A stretch of 54,988 nucleotides of DNA, taken from an uncultured bacterium. GTDB taxonomy: Bacteria > Cyanobacteriota > Vampirovibrionia > Gastranaerophilales > Gastranaerophilaceae. Positions 34,277-43,530 of this stretch are shown piece after piece. The translations under genes and the position numbers were made by a program. The notes beneath the pieces were generated by a model. It did not search any database. It saw only the letters and a program-made list of their open reading frames with translations, and was not told where the DNA came from. The stretch is from positions 1 through 54,988 of the forward strand of contig CACWHC010000010.1 in the NCBI GenBank assembly GCA_902760645.1, in the 5' to 3' direction. Every line of letters begins with the position of its first letter. The first letter of the stretch is position 1.

Positions 34277-34737
34277 TCGGCTACCTCCCTGAATGCACCG
34301 CTTCCGCCACGTTTTTGGGTAATTTGTATTCCGTCTGTATTTAACAATTCCTCAGCAGCATCAGGAACGGTAACTTTGTACTTTGCCAATTTTAGACATT
34401 CCAAATCATTTATATCATCGCCTATGTATAAATACTCCTCATCAGACAGATTATATTTTTCAATCAAAGCCTTTAATACATCAATTTTATTATGAATTTT
34501 TGTATGAACTTCCTTTAAGTCAAATCGTTTTTGTAGAAGATTAATAACAGCATTTTCTTCACCTGAAATAATACCGACATTGATACCGCTTTTATAAAGC
34601 ATATAAAATCCTATAATATCCTTAAAATTTACACGCCTTGACATGGAACCTTCATCATTTATGTAAACATAATTATCGGTAACAACACCGTCAAAATCAG
34701 TTATAACCCATTTTATTGTCTTTGGTAATTTTAACAT
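34261..34737 (-). CDS. KdsC-like HAD phosphatase (second copy)
   Basis: A 158-residue HAD phosphatase related to KdsC and to the phosphatase domain linked to sialic acid CMP-transferases. WVITDFDGVVTDNYVY has the DxD pair, GIISGEEN motif II, KALIEKYNLSDEEYLYIGDD motif IV, and the C-terminal KRGGSGAFREVADCL matches the KdsC flap tail. It differs much from the copy at 7045. Substrates could be Kdo-8-phosphate or a nonulosonate-9-phosphate; this is not decidable here. It leads a unit with the TPR gene and lysC. Confidence 0.82.
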   Translation of the reverse strand: MLKLPKTIKWVITDFDGVVTDNYVYINDEGSMSRRVNFKDIIGFYMLYKSGINVGIISGEENAVINLLQKRFDLKEVHTKIHNKIDVLKALIEKYNLSDEEYLYIGDDINDLECLKLAKYKVTVPDAAEELLNTDGIQITQKRGGSGAFREVADCLRI

Positions 34738-34761
34738 TTATTTATAAGCTTTCTTAATATA

Positions 34762-34790
34762 TTAACAACACATTCCCAATCTGCTATAAT
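34762..34790 (+). promoter_or_regulatory. Promoter of the histidine kinase gene
   Basis: TTAACA (34762-34767), 17-bp spacer, TGC then TATAAT (34785-34790), an extended -10. Transcription would start near 34797 and give a ~40-nt leader. Confidence 0.7.
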
Positions 34791-34837
34791 TATACCACAA
34801 ATTGCACAATATTTGAATTAGGGTTAACAAACGTAAC

Positions 34838-36112
34838 ATGCTCTGGTATTTAATTAATTTCGGAATAATCTTAGTATTTCTCATACTGTTCTTAATAACA
34901 AGGCAGATGAACAAACGCTGGTCAAAAATCAACGACTATCTCGGAACAGTTACAAATACCGTCAACTCTATCCGATACGGAGATTTGACAACAAAAATAG
35001 AAAAGCTTGAGCATCCGACATACCAAAACGTTACGGACAGCATCAACAGAATGGTTGAAACCCTGAACGACAGAGAAAAAATGATTGTTGAATATCAATC
35101 AGAGCTCATGCGGCAGAATAAATTACTGGAATCTGTAATTAATTCGTTATCAGACGGTATACTTATCATAAACGAACAAATGACGATACTCAGAGCAACA
35201 CCTAAAGTGGTTGACTGGTTTGGAGTAAAAGGGACCTCCATCATAGGAAGAAATATCTCGGAATTTTTACAGTTTGAAGATCAAAATATTAATCTTAACC
35301 GATTAAATGCCAAAGATGTATTTATAAAACATACTCCGACAAAAAACTTCATAATAAGCTCAATAAAACTTACCATTGATGACAACAAAAAAAGATATAT
35401 TTTAATAATTAAAGACGTAACAAATGAAAGAGAGCTTGAAACACTAAAAGAAGATTTTGTAGCAACACTTACACACGATTTAAAGGTTCCGATAGTAGCT
35501 GAGTCTAATATTCTTGACTTTTTATTGGATGGAAAATTCGGGCAAATAAATGATAAACAGAAAGTAGCTCTTGAAAATATGAAAATATCCAACAAAGAAT
35601 TACTTACACTTGTCCAAATAGTATTAGAGACTTACAAGATAAAAGATGGCGGGATAAAATTAAAAAAAGAAAATATACTTCTTAACGGGTTTATTAACGA
35701 CATAATAGAAGATACAAAACCCGTAGCTTCCCAATCGGGTTTATCCGTCAACTTTAAAGAAGGAAGAAACATAAAAGTTACGGCAGATTCTATGCAGCTT
35801 GAAAGAGTAATAAAAAATCTTATTAATAACGCGATATACCATAGTAATACCAAAAAAGATATTGATATAACCGTCGGAGAAATCCCCGGCTTTATCACAA
35901 TATCAGTAATAGATTACGGACAGGGTATTTCCAAAAAAGAAGTCGGTTTAATCTTCAACAAATACTATTCAGCATCCAAAAAATTCAGAAAAATAGGAAC
36001 CGGCTTAGGATTATATCTTTCGCAGCAAATAATACTTGCTCATGGCGGAGAAATTACAGTAACAAGTGAAGAAAATGTCAGAACTGAATTTTGTGTAAAG
36101 TTACCTCTATAA
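34838..36112 (+). CDS. Membrane sensor histidine kinase
   Basis: A 424-residue orphan kinase. One N-terminal membrane segment (LINFGIILVFLILFLI) with almost no periplasmic part is followed by a HAMP-like helix pair (about 30-85), a PAS domain (about 95-200, SLSDGILIINEQMTILRATP), the HisKA dimer helix with phospho-acceptor His in TLTHDLKVPI, and the ATPase domain with N box NLINNAIYHS, G1 DYGQGIS and G2 GTGLGLYLS. The minimal outside suggests it senses a cytosolic or membrane signal. No response regulator is adjacent. Confidence 0.93.
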   Translation: MLWYLINFGIILVFLILFLITRQMNKRWSKINDYLGTVTNTVNSIRYGDLTTKIEKLEHPTYQNVTDSINRMVETLNDREKMIVEYQSELMRQNKLLESVINSLSDGILIINEQMTILRATPKVVDWFGVKGTSIIGRNISEFLQFEDQNINLNRLNAKDVFIKHTPTKNFIISSIKLTIDDNKKRYILIIKDVTNERELETLKEDFVATLTHDLKVPIVAESNILDFLLDGKFGQINDKQKVALENMKISNKELLTLVQIVLETYKIKDGGIKLKKENILLNGFINDIIEDTKPVASQSGLSVNFKEGRNIKVTADSMQLERVIKNLINNAIYHSNTKKDIDITVGEIPGFITISVIDYGQGISKKEVGLIFNKYYSASKKFRKIGTGLGLYLSQQIILAHGGEITVTSEENVRTEFCVKLPL

Positions 36113-36152
36113 ATAAAAGTAAATAATTATTAAATAATATAAAATTAACAGC

Positions 36153-36180
36153 TTGTAATTTTAATTTGAGCATATACAAT
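36153..36180 (+). promoter_or_regulatory. pgi promoter and 5' hairpin
   Basis: TTGTAA (36153-36158), 16-bp spacer, TACAAT (36175-36180). The transcript would begin close to GGCTGA (36188-36193), which pairs with TCAGCC (36206-36211), so the mRNA may start with a hairpin that protects its 5' end. The ribosome binding site GAAGAGGTAAGG or the nearer AAGAGG precedes the ATG at 36248. Confidence 0.6.
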
Positions 36181-36247
36181 TATAAAAGGCTGAAAATTAC
36201 TCCAATCAGCCGTTAATAAGAAGAGGTAAGGTTATTAAGAGGTTAAG

Positions 36248-37636
36248 ATGATTCAATTTAATTGCAAAAATGTTGATGCAATGGTTGTAGGAGAAGATAA
36301 CGGATTAAATCTTGAAGAAGAATTTAACAATTATCAGGACAGAATTAAAAACATAATAGCAGATTTAAATCAGAGAAAAGATAAGCCCGGACAATGGCTG
36401 CAATGGATGAATTTAGGCTATAATGAAGAAACTTTATGGTATGTAAAAGAATATGCATCAATGGTGCTTGACAGATTTGAAAATATCCTTGTCCTCGGGA
36501 TAGGCGGCTCAGCGTTAGGAGGAATGGCTCTTACTGAAAGTTTATTGCATCCTTATTGGAATATGCTTTCGGAAGAAGAAAGAAATGGTTATCCGAGAAT
36601 ATTTTTCCTTGATAATATTGACCCTGATACAATGAATGCGTTATTTGATGTGTTGGATTTAAGCAAAACACTCGTTAATGTGATTACCAAATCCGGCTCA
36701 ACAGCAGAAACAATGTCACAGTTTCTGATAATTAAAGACAGACTTGAAAAAGAATTGGGAGATAATTACCGCTATAATATAGTTGCGACAACCGATAAAA
36801 AAACCGGGGTATTAAGACAAATTGCGGAACAGGAAGGATATAAAACTTTTGTAGTACCTGACGATGTCGGCGGAAGATTTTCCGTATTTTCAGCAGTCGG
36901 CTTATTACCTCTTGCACTTACGGGGATTAATATTGATTCTATTGTTAACGGCATTAAAGATATGGATTTGGCATTAAAAAATACCGATATACATCAAAAT
37001 ATTGCTGCACAGAATGCTCTTATCCACTATTTACTTGATACAAAGAAGGGTAAGAAATTATCGGTTATGATGCCGTATTCAAGCAGATTAAAATATGTAT
37101 CTGACTGGTATGCCCAGTTATGGGCAGAGTCTTTGGGAAAAAATAAAGATAAAGACGGCAACGATGTTAATGTAGGACCAACTCCGATAAAATCACTCGG
37201 AGCAACTGACCAACATTCACAAATTCAGCTCTATAATGAAGGTCCAAATGATAAAATAATAAACTTTATTCGTGTCAAAGATTTTGATACGACTTTAGAA
37301 ATACCGCAAATATTTGAATACACAGGAATAGGATATTTAGGCGGGAAAACAATTAATCAATTAATTAATGCTGAAGCGGATTCAACAAGGGTGGCTCTTG
37401 CAGATTATAAACGTCCGACTGTCACAATTACTCTTGATAAAGTTGACGGTTATCACTTAGGGCAATTACTTTACATGCTTGAAGTGCAAACAGCAATAGC
37501 AGGAGAATTATATAATATAAATACATTTAACCAGCCCGGAGTTGAACAGGCTAAAAATTATACATATGCACTTATGGGCAGAACAGGCTATGAAGAATCC
37601 GCAAATGTTTTGCAGGAAAAATTACAAAATATTTAG
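36248..37636 (+). CDS. pgi: Glucose-6-phosphate isomerase
   Basis: Interconverts glucose 6-phosphate and fructose 6-phosphate. The 462-residue protein is the shorter bacterial form. ILVLGIGGSALGGMAL binds the phosphate, ITKSGSTAETM and DDVGGRFSVFSAVGLLP are signature blocks, with the catalytic Glu in QLWAESLGK and His/Lys in SLGATDQHSQ and GVEQAKNY. It is a single gene with its own promoter. Confidence 0.96.
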   Translation: MIQFNCKNVDAMVVGEDNGLNLEEEFNNYQDRIKNIIADLNQRKDKPGQWLQWMNLGYNEETLWYVKEYASMVLDRFENILVLGIGGSALGGMALTESLLHPYWNMLSEEERNGYPRIFFLDNIDPDTMNALFDVLDLSKTLVNVITKSGSTAETMSQFLIIKDRLEKELGDNYRYNIVATTDKKTGVLRQIAEQEGYKTFVVPDDVGGRFSVFSAVGLLPLALTGINIDSIVNGIKDMDLALKNTDIHQNIAAQNALIHYLLDTKKGKKLSVMMPYSSRLKYVSDWYAQLWAESLGKNKDKDGNDVNVGPTPIKSLGATDQHSQIQLYNEGPNDKIINFIRVKDFDTTLEIPQIFEYTGIGYLGGKTINQLINAEADSTRVALADYKRPTVTITLDKVDGYHLGQLLYMLEVQTAIAGELYNINTFNQPGVEQAKNYTYALMGRTGYEESANVLQEKLQNI

Positions 37637-37695
37637 TAATCGTATAACACTGCTGCAAATAGCAAAAAATTTTCTTTATAAATTTTAAGCTGTAT

Positions 37696-38517
37696 ATGAA
37701 AATTATTATTGGAAAAACTGCCAGACTACCGGGAAAATTTATAAAAAACGGCTCTCTATCAGACAGATACAAATGCGTTCAGGAACTTGAAGATAAATTT
37801 TACCAGCGAATACAGCGTTACAAATCAGCGGGTAAAGATGCTTTTGAATATATTAACAAAGCATATTCTTACGTTCTTGAAGGGAAAAATATAATTCAGA
37901 CAATTCCTCTCAGTCCGGAAAAAGCAAATTTCAGCGTTGTATATCCGGCAGAAAATGCTATCTCTAAAAATGGAACTCGTAATATACTCGGATACATAGT
38001 AGAACTGCTTGTTAACAGAACAGACGAACAATTTGCAGGTGTATTTACCGATACACTCATGCATGAAACAGATCATTTATTTTCTTACCTGACTAACCCC
38101 AAATACGTTACACGCATTATTAAAGTATCACAGAACAGTACCACAGCAGAGAATTGCGAAAAATTTTTTATAAATAATATACAGTCACCTGTTAATATAA
38201 ACTCATTTGAACGCAAATTAAACAGATTCGTCAAAAATGAAATTCCTAAAAGCCAATTAATTGACATTTTGCAAAACTTCAGATACAAAACAATTAATGA
38301 AATTAATGCTTACAATACAGGGAAGAAGTACCTTTTTAAAGAAAGATTATCAAATCCTGAAAGAATCTACCCACAATATCACGATCAAGTGGAAATACAA
38401 AATTTGAAAGGAAAATTTGATATACTTAACGAGGTACTAAGAAAAACATTACAAACAGAACGTAAGGAAATACAAACAAAGAACGCAGAAAAATTAACAT
38501 GCTATAAAGATATGTAA
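37696..38517 (+). CDS. Putative zincin metalloprotease, unknown family
   Basis: Not recognised as a family, but H123-E-T-D-H127 in TLMHETDHLFSYL is an HExxH zinc motif and E202 in NEINAYNTG could be the third ligand, as in gluzincin-like proteases where a Glu-x-x-Ala-Tyr helix follows. The 273-residue protein has no signal peptide or membrane segment and a basic, helical C-terminus. Function as a protease is inference from the motif. It lies alone between pgi and kdsD. Confidence 0.6.
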   Translation: MKIIIGKTARLPGKFIKNGSLSDRYKCVQELEDKFYQRIQRYKSAGKDAFEYINKAYSYVLEGKNIIQTIPLSPEKANFSVVYPAENAISKNGTRNILGYIVELLVNRTDEQFAGVFTDTLMHETDHLFSYLTNPKYVTRIIKVSQNSTTAENCEKFFINNIQSPVNINSFERKLNRFVKNEIPKSQLIDILQNFRYKTINEINAYNTGKKYLFKERLSNPERIYPQYHDQVEIQNLKGKFDILNEVLRKTLQTERKEIQTKNAEKLTCYKDM

Positions 38518-38523
38518 ATTATA

Positions 38524-38552
38524 TTGAAAAAAAAGGTTAACCTTGCTATAAT
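38524..38552 (+). promoter_or_regulatory. kdsD promoter
   Basis: TTGAAA (38524-38529), 17-bp spacer, TGC then TATAAT (38547-38552), extended -10. TTGGAG stands before the ATG pair at 38594. Confidence 0.8.
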
Positions 38553-38593
38553 CTAGTGAGGTACGATTAGGGAACAAGGATTGGAGTAACTAA

Positions 38594-39592
38594 ATGATGA
38601 CAACATCAAACTCTATGTCTAATGAAATAAATAAACTTGCAAACAGCGATTTAATCACTGCAAAGCAAACCATTGATAAAGAAATTGAAGCTCTCAGAGT
38701 AATGGAAAGTGAACTTGACTATTCTTTAACAAAAGCATTAGATACAATGCAGTCTGCAAAAGGAAGAATTATCCTGACCGGAATGGGAAAATCCGGACAT
38801 ATTGCAAAGAAGATAGCAGCATCCCTGGCATCTACAGGGACACCTTCTTTCTTTGTTCATCCTGCGGAAGCAAGCCATGGTGACTTAGGGATGATTACTG
38901 AGGATGATGTAATTATCGCCATTTCAAACAGCGGAGAATCAAAGGAATTAATAGACATACTTAATTACTCAAAAAGATTCGGGATTAAACTTATTGCTAT
39001 AACCAAAAATCCGGAAAGCTCCTTGGGTAAAGCCGGGGATATAGTTCTTAAACTTCCTAATAACGGGGAAGCTTGTCCTCTTGGTTTGGCACCTACTTCA
39101 TCAACGACAGCAACGCTTGTATTAGGTGATATATTAACTATTGCAATGATTAACAGAAACGGATTTTCAAAAGAACAATTTAATCAAAGACATCCGGGAG
39201 GAAAATTGGGCTCTGTACTTCAAAAAGTTTCAGACTTAATGCACAAGGGAGATGAAATGCCATTATTATCATCAGATTCCGGCATGCAAGAAACACTGCT
39301 TGAAATGACCTCAAAACGTTTAGGATGTGTAGGATTTACCGATACAAACGGAAATCTTATCGGTATGCTTACTGACGGAGATTTAAGAAGGTGCTTGTCA
39401 AATGATATTTTATCGAAAAAAGCATGTGACGTTATGACAAAGAATCCAAAAGTTATTTCGCCTGAGGCTATGGCAAGTGAAGCAGTAAAACTAATGCATG
39501 ATAAGAAAATTACAAATATATTTGCCGTAGAAAACGGGAAGCCTGTTGGCGTTATACATATTCATGACTGCCTTAACAGCGGAGTTGTATAG
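38594..39592 (+). CDS. kdsD: Arabinose-5-phosphate isomerase KdsD
   Basis: Makes D-arabinose 5-phosphate from ribulose 5-phosphate, the first step to Kdo. The 332-residue protein has an SIS domain (ILTGMGKSGHIAKKIAASLASTGTPS, shown here as ILTGMGKSGH, and AISNSGESKELI), the HPGGKLG junction, and two CBS domains (about 205-330, GMLTDGDLRR and MHDKKITNIFAVE). It is typical of the family in length and order. Together with KdsC it shows lipopolysaccharide synthesis and a diderm envelope. thyX and the GT2 gene follow on the same strand. Confidence 0.94.
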   Translation: MMTTSNSMSNEINKLANSDLITAKQTIDKEIEALRVMESELDYSLTKALDTMQSAKGRIILTGMGKSGHIAKKIAASLASTGTPSFFVHPAEASHGDLGMITEDDVIIAISNSGESKELIDILNYSKRFGIKLIAITKNPESSLGKAGDIVLKLPNNGEACPLGLAPTSSTTATLVLGDILTIAMINRNGFSKEQFNQRHPGGKLGSVLQKVSDLMHKGDEMPLLSSDSGMQETLLEMTSKRLGCVGFTDTNGNLIGMLTDGDLRRCLSNDILSKKACDVMTKNPKVISPEAMASEAVKLMHDKKITNIFAVENGKPVGVIHIHDCLNSGVV

Positions 39593-39623
39593 TATTTATA
39601 AAATTTTAGGAGAGCTTTTAAGT

Positions 39624-40343
39624 ATGGAAAATAATAATAAACCTGTTGTTAATTTAATATCAAAACCAAAAGACATGCTTCGTACGGTTTATACAGCCTG
39701 CAGGACCTGTTACAGTGCGGATACACCTATTAATATTTACAACAGCACGGATGATGAAGAAAAAATGTTAAAACTTATAGAAAGAGTAATTTCCTCGGGA
39801 CACTACTCCACTATAGAACACATACAGGTAAGTTTTGCAATAAGCAATGTTTCAAGAGCCTGCACACATCAGCTGGTGCGTCACAGACATATGTCATTTT
39901 CTCAAAAATCACAGAGATATGTAAAAGAAAAAGGACAGTTTGATTACCTGATTCCGCCTACGATAGAACGCAACCCTAAATTAAAAGAAAAATTTATTAA
40001 TTTTATGAGTGAGATATCCGATAAATATCAGGAATTTGTTGAAGCAGGAATCCCTGCAGAAGATGCCCGAGCAGTATTGCCAAATGCAACGGCAACATCA
40101 ATGGTAGCAAGTTTAAATTTGAGAGAACTTATACACATTGCAAATCTTAGATTATGCACAAGAGCTCAATATGAAATCAGAATGATGGTTAAGGGTATGT
40201 GTGATGCTCTGACGGCAGAAGAACCCTGGTTAAAGCCTTATTTGGTTGCTAAATGTGACAGATACGGTTTTTGTGATGAAGATAAATCATGCGGAAGAAA
40301 ACCTAAATTAGAAGATTTAAAAATGGCAACAGCGACCGCATAA
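39624..40343 (+). CDS. thyX: Flavin-dependent thymidylate synthase ThyX
   Basis: Methylates dUMP to dTMP using FAD and methylenetetrahydrofolate. The ThyX motif RHRHMSFSQKSQRY fits RHRxxSxxxxSxRY. ATG 39624 is chosen because AGGAGA is 9 bp before it; the frame is open upstream into kdsD, but that would add 26 residues encoded by the end of kdsD. About 239 residues, with a C-terminal tail rich in Cys (CDRYGFCDEDKSCG) not typical of all members. No thyA is in the window. Confidence 0.95.
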   Translation: MENNNKPVVNLISKPKDMLRTVYTACRTCYSADTPINIYNSTDDEEKMLKLIERVISSGHYSTIEHIQVSFAISNVSRACTHQLVRHRHMSFSQKSQRYVKEKGQFDYLIPPTIERNPKLKEKFINFMSEISDKYQEFVEAGIPAEDARAVLPNATATSMVASLNLRELIHIANLRLCTRAQYEIRMMVKGMCDALTAEEPWLKPYLVAKCDRYGFCDEDKSCGRKPKLEDLKMATATA

Positions 40344-40355
40344 AAGGATTAAATT

Positions 40356-41315
40356 ATGAAACTTGTGATACAAATTCCCTGCTTTAATGAAGAGGAAACT
40401 TTACCGGTAACAATTAACGATTTACCTAAAAAGATAGAAGGTATTGATGAAATAGAAATACTTGTAATAGATGACGGTTCGGAAGACAATACCGTAAAAA
40501 CGGCCTATGAGTCAGGGGCGGCAAAAGTTGTCGAATTGCAGACACACAGAGGACTTGCAAAAGCTTTTAAGACCGGACTTGATGCGGCTTTGGAAATGGA
40601 TGCTGACATTATTGTCAATACAGATGCTGATAATCAGTATTGTGCCAATGATATTGAAAAACTTATTAAACCAATATTAGATAAAAAAGCAGATATTGTA
40701 ATAGGAAGCAGACCTGTTTCAAAAATCAAACATTTTTCTATTTTAAAAAAATTCCTTCAAAAATTTGGGTCATTTGCTGTCAGAATGCTCAGTTCTACAA
40801 AGGTTGAAGATGCTCCGAGCGGATTTCGTGCATTTTCAAGAACTGCTGCAATGCAATTAAACGTATTTGACAAGTACACCTACACACTTGAAACAATAAT
40901 TCAGGCATATGCAAAAGGATTAAAAATAGAATGCGTAGATATTAATGTCAACAGCGTTCTGAGAGAATCCAGATTATTCAAGAATATGTTTACATACATA
41001 AATCATTCAATAGTAACTATGATGAGAATGTTTATCGTATACAGACCATTTCGATTTTTTGCAATACTCGGTTCAATTGCACTAACTTTAGGTATAATAC
41101 TTGGTCTTAGATTTGTGTATTATTACATGATTGGAGGAGGAACCGGGCATATTCAGTCATTAATTCTGGCATCTATATTTATACTTGCCGGAGTTCAGCT
41201 GGGAATATTTGCTGCTTTGGCAGAAATAGTTTCAATTAACAGAAAGTTGCTTGAAGACATTCAGTATAAGCTTAAATCAGAACAGTTGCAAAAAAACTCT
41301 TATGATTTAAAATAG
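40356..41315 (+). CDS. GT2 glycosyltransferase, polyprenyl-phosphate type
   Basis: A 319-residue glycosyltransferase. The GT-A domain has IPCFNEEETLPVTI, VIDDGSEDNT, the DxD in NTDADNQY, and APSGFRAFSR. Two C-terminal membrane segments follow (FFAILGSIALTLGIILGL and LILASIFILAGVQLGIF). This arrangement fits dolichol/undecaprenyl-phosphate sugar transferases such as Dpm1-like, ArnC-like or GtrB-like enzymes that load a sugar on the lipid carrier. The sugar is not inferable. thyX ends 12 nt upstream; pgpH follows by 25 nt. Confidence 0.88.
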   Translation: MKLVIQIPCFNEEETLPVTINDLPKKIEGIDEIEILVIDDGSEDNTVKTAYESGAAKVVELQTHRGLAKAFKTGLDAALEMDADIIVNTDADNQYCANDIEKLIKPILDKKADIVIGSRPVSKIKHFSILKKFLQKFGSFAVRMLSSTKVEDAPSGFRAFSRTAAMQLNVFDKYTYTLETIIQAYAKGLKIECVDINVNSVLRESRLFKNMFTYINHSIVTMMRMFIVYRPFRFFAILGSIALTLGIILGLRFVYYYMIGGGTGHIQSLILASIFILAGVQLGIFAALAEIVSINRKLLEDIQYKLKSEQLQKNSYDLK

Positions 41316-41340
41316 TTTGGGAAACAAATAAAGGTGATAT

Positions 41341-43530
41341 ATGATAAAATTTAATATATTTAGCAAACTGAAAGATTTTTTATTTTCATCGCTGGTGGTT
41401 AAAATAACTGCATTCTTGGGATTTGTAATGCTTTTAACAACTATAGTAGCGTCCCAAAATTTCTTTTTCCAAAGTGTTATAGAAAACGGTGTAAGTAAAA
41501 AAGATATTATTGCGGAAAAAACATTGACCGTTGTTGACGTAAAACGTACGGACATAAGAAGAAAAGAAATTGCACAAAAAGTTGACCCTATTCTTACAAC
41601 AACAGAAGATGATTTCATAAAAAATAATTTGGAAACACTTGAAACTTCAATATTTCAAATCAGGAAAAAAGACGTATCACAAGAAACAAAGATTGAAGAA
41701 TTATCAATACTTTTTGACATACCGGATAAAGACACAAAAAACTTTGTAATAAATTTCTTTATAAAAGCAGAAGAAGCTTCATTAAGAGAAGCCTTTGATA
41801 AGGCTAATCTCACATTGACCAATATTTTAAGTACGGGATTATCAGAAAAAGATTTTGAAAACAACAATATTGATAAGGTCATAAGCAATCATCTCGTATC
41901 AAACGTATCTAAAAGGCAAATTACAATCGTAAACGCACTTTTAAGCCAGATACTCGTACCTAACCTTGTTATTGATGAATTCGCTACGGAAATTGCCCGT
42001 AAAAATGCGGAAAACTCAATAAAACCGTATGAAATAACTTTTCAAAAAGGGGACAAAATCTTATTTGAGGGAGAACCTGTTACAAAACTCAAAAGAGATG
42101 CACTGCGGCAGGCAGGATATAACGTATATGAGCTAAACTGGCAGGGACTTTTGGCTTTGCTTGCACTCGTATCTCTTGCTGTACTTATTTATTTAGGTTA
42201 TATTAAATTTTTTGCAAAACAGTTTATGGAGCCGAGATTTTATGCCGTTACTGCATTTCTTGCAATAATACTTGCTATTTCTGCGGTACTAATTCCTACA
42301 GGATTTTCTCAATACATATTACCGATACCGGCATTTGTAATCCTGCTAGCTATTTTTACAAGTCCGAGAGTAGCATTTACAACAACTGTTATATTACTGT
42401 CAATACTTGCAACAGGTATACAATACTCTGCACAAGTCGTAATAACATTCTTATTATTGAGCCTGGTATCAGGTATAATGGTTTCACAGATAAGATACTC
42501 ACGAAGATTTGACATTATAAAAGCCGGAGGGATGGTATCCGTAGCAGGTTTAATCATAATTCTTGCAATATATATTTTAGAAAAATGCCTTATTGATGTC
42601 AGCAATCAAAGAATAATGAACGACTGCATTTATATTGCCTTAAACGGAGTACTGAGTTCAATGATTGTATTTTTCGTACTTCCGTTGTTTGAAAATATGT
42701 TCAATATAATTACACCATACGGACTTGCTGAACTCACAGATCACCAGTTATTAAAAACACTACTCGATAAAGCTCCAGGAACATATCACCATAGTTTAAT
42801 GGTTTCAAATCTGTGTGAAGCTGCTGCGGAAGCCATCGGTGCTAACCCTATACTTGCAAGAGTAGGCGCATTATATCACGATATAGGAAAACTACAGCGA
42901 CCGTTATTTTTCGTGGAAAATCAATCATACTTCGGAATTGATAATCCGCACAAAAATCATAACCCGCACGTCAGCAAAATGTTAATTACTGCACATACGA
43001 AAGACGGTATTGAACTGGCTAAGAAAAACGGGTTGCCGTCAATTATTAACAATTTCATCCTTCAACATCACGGAGAAGGTCTTGTTAGTTATTTTTATAA
43101 CGAAGCCGTTAAGGAAGAAGGTATTGAAAACGTACAGGAGGAACAATTCCGCTATTCCGGTCCGAAACCTAATATGAAAGAAACTGCTATATTAATGCTG
43201 GCAGATGCCATAGAATCAGCTGTTAGAGCGTTTAAAAATCCTACCTCCGAAGATATTGAGCATATTATTGATAAGATTATAGTAGACAGACTAAATGACG
43301 GGCAACTGTCAGACAGTCCGCTCACATTAAAGGACTTAAAAACTGTTGCTGCAACATTCAGCAGGATATTAAGAGGGATGCAGCATGAGAGAATTAAATA
43401 TCAGGAATTGGATGAAAAGCTAAAAGAACCATCTAAAATTCTTGATGAAGATTTAGAAAACAAAATAAAACAGCTTGAATCACAAAGCCCGAAAAATCCG
43501 GAAAACGGAGAACCAAATGACAGAATATAA
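41341..43530 (+). CDS. pgpH: Cyclic-di-AMP phosphodiesterase PgpH (7TM-HD)
   Basis: A 729-residue membrane protein that hydrolyses c-di-AMP. It has an N-terminal membrane segment (VVKITAFLGFVMLLTTIV), a long outer domain (about 40-265, 7TMR-HDED type), seven membrane segments (about 270-450), and a cytosolic HD domain: PGTYHHSLMVSNLCEAA, ARVGALYHDIGKLQRP with the HD pair, and NFILQHHGEG. It overlaps ybeY by 14 nt. pgpH-ybeY-dgkA is the order found in Firmicutes. A c-di-AMP cyclase is not in the window. Confidence 0.93.
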   Translation: MIKFNIFSKLKDFLFSSLVVKITAFLGFVMLLTTIVASQNFFFQSVIENGVSKKDIIAEKTLTVVDVKRTDIRRKEIAQKVDPILTTTEDDFIKNNLETLETSIFQIRKKDVSQETKIEELSILFDIPDKDTKNFVINFFIKAEEASLREAFDKANLTLTNILSTGLSEKDFENNNIDKVISNHLVSNVSKRQITIVNALLSQILVPNLVIDEFATEIARKNAENSIKPYEITFQKGDKILFEGEPVTKLKRDALRQAGYNVYELNWQGLLALLALVSLAVLIYLGYIKFFAKQFMEPRFYAVTAFLAIILAISAVLIPTGFSQYILPIPAFVILLAIFTSPRVAFTTTVILLSILATGIQYSAQVVITFLLLSLVSGIMVSQIRYSRRFDIIKAGGMVSVAGLIIILAIYILEKCLIDVSNQRIMNDCIYIALNGVLSSMIVFFVLPLFENMFNIITPYGLAELTDHQLLKTLLDKAPGTYHHSLMVSNLCEAAAEAIGANPILARVGALYHDIGKLQRPLFFVENQSYFGIDNPHKNHNPHVSKMLITAHTKDGIELAKKNGLPSIINNFILQHHGEGLVSYFYNEAVKEEGIENVQEEQFRYSGPKPNMKETAILMLADAIESAVRAFKNPTSEDIEHIIDKIIVDRLNDGQLSDSPLTLKDLKTVAATFSRILRGMQHERIKYQELDEKLKEPSKILDEDLENKIKQLESQSPKNPENGEPNDRI

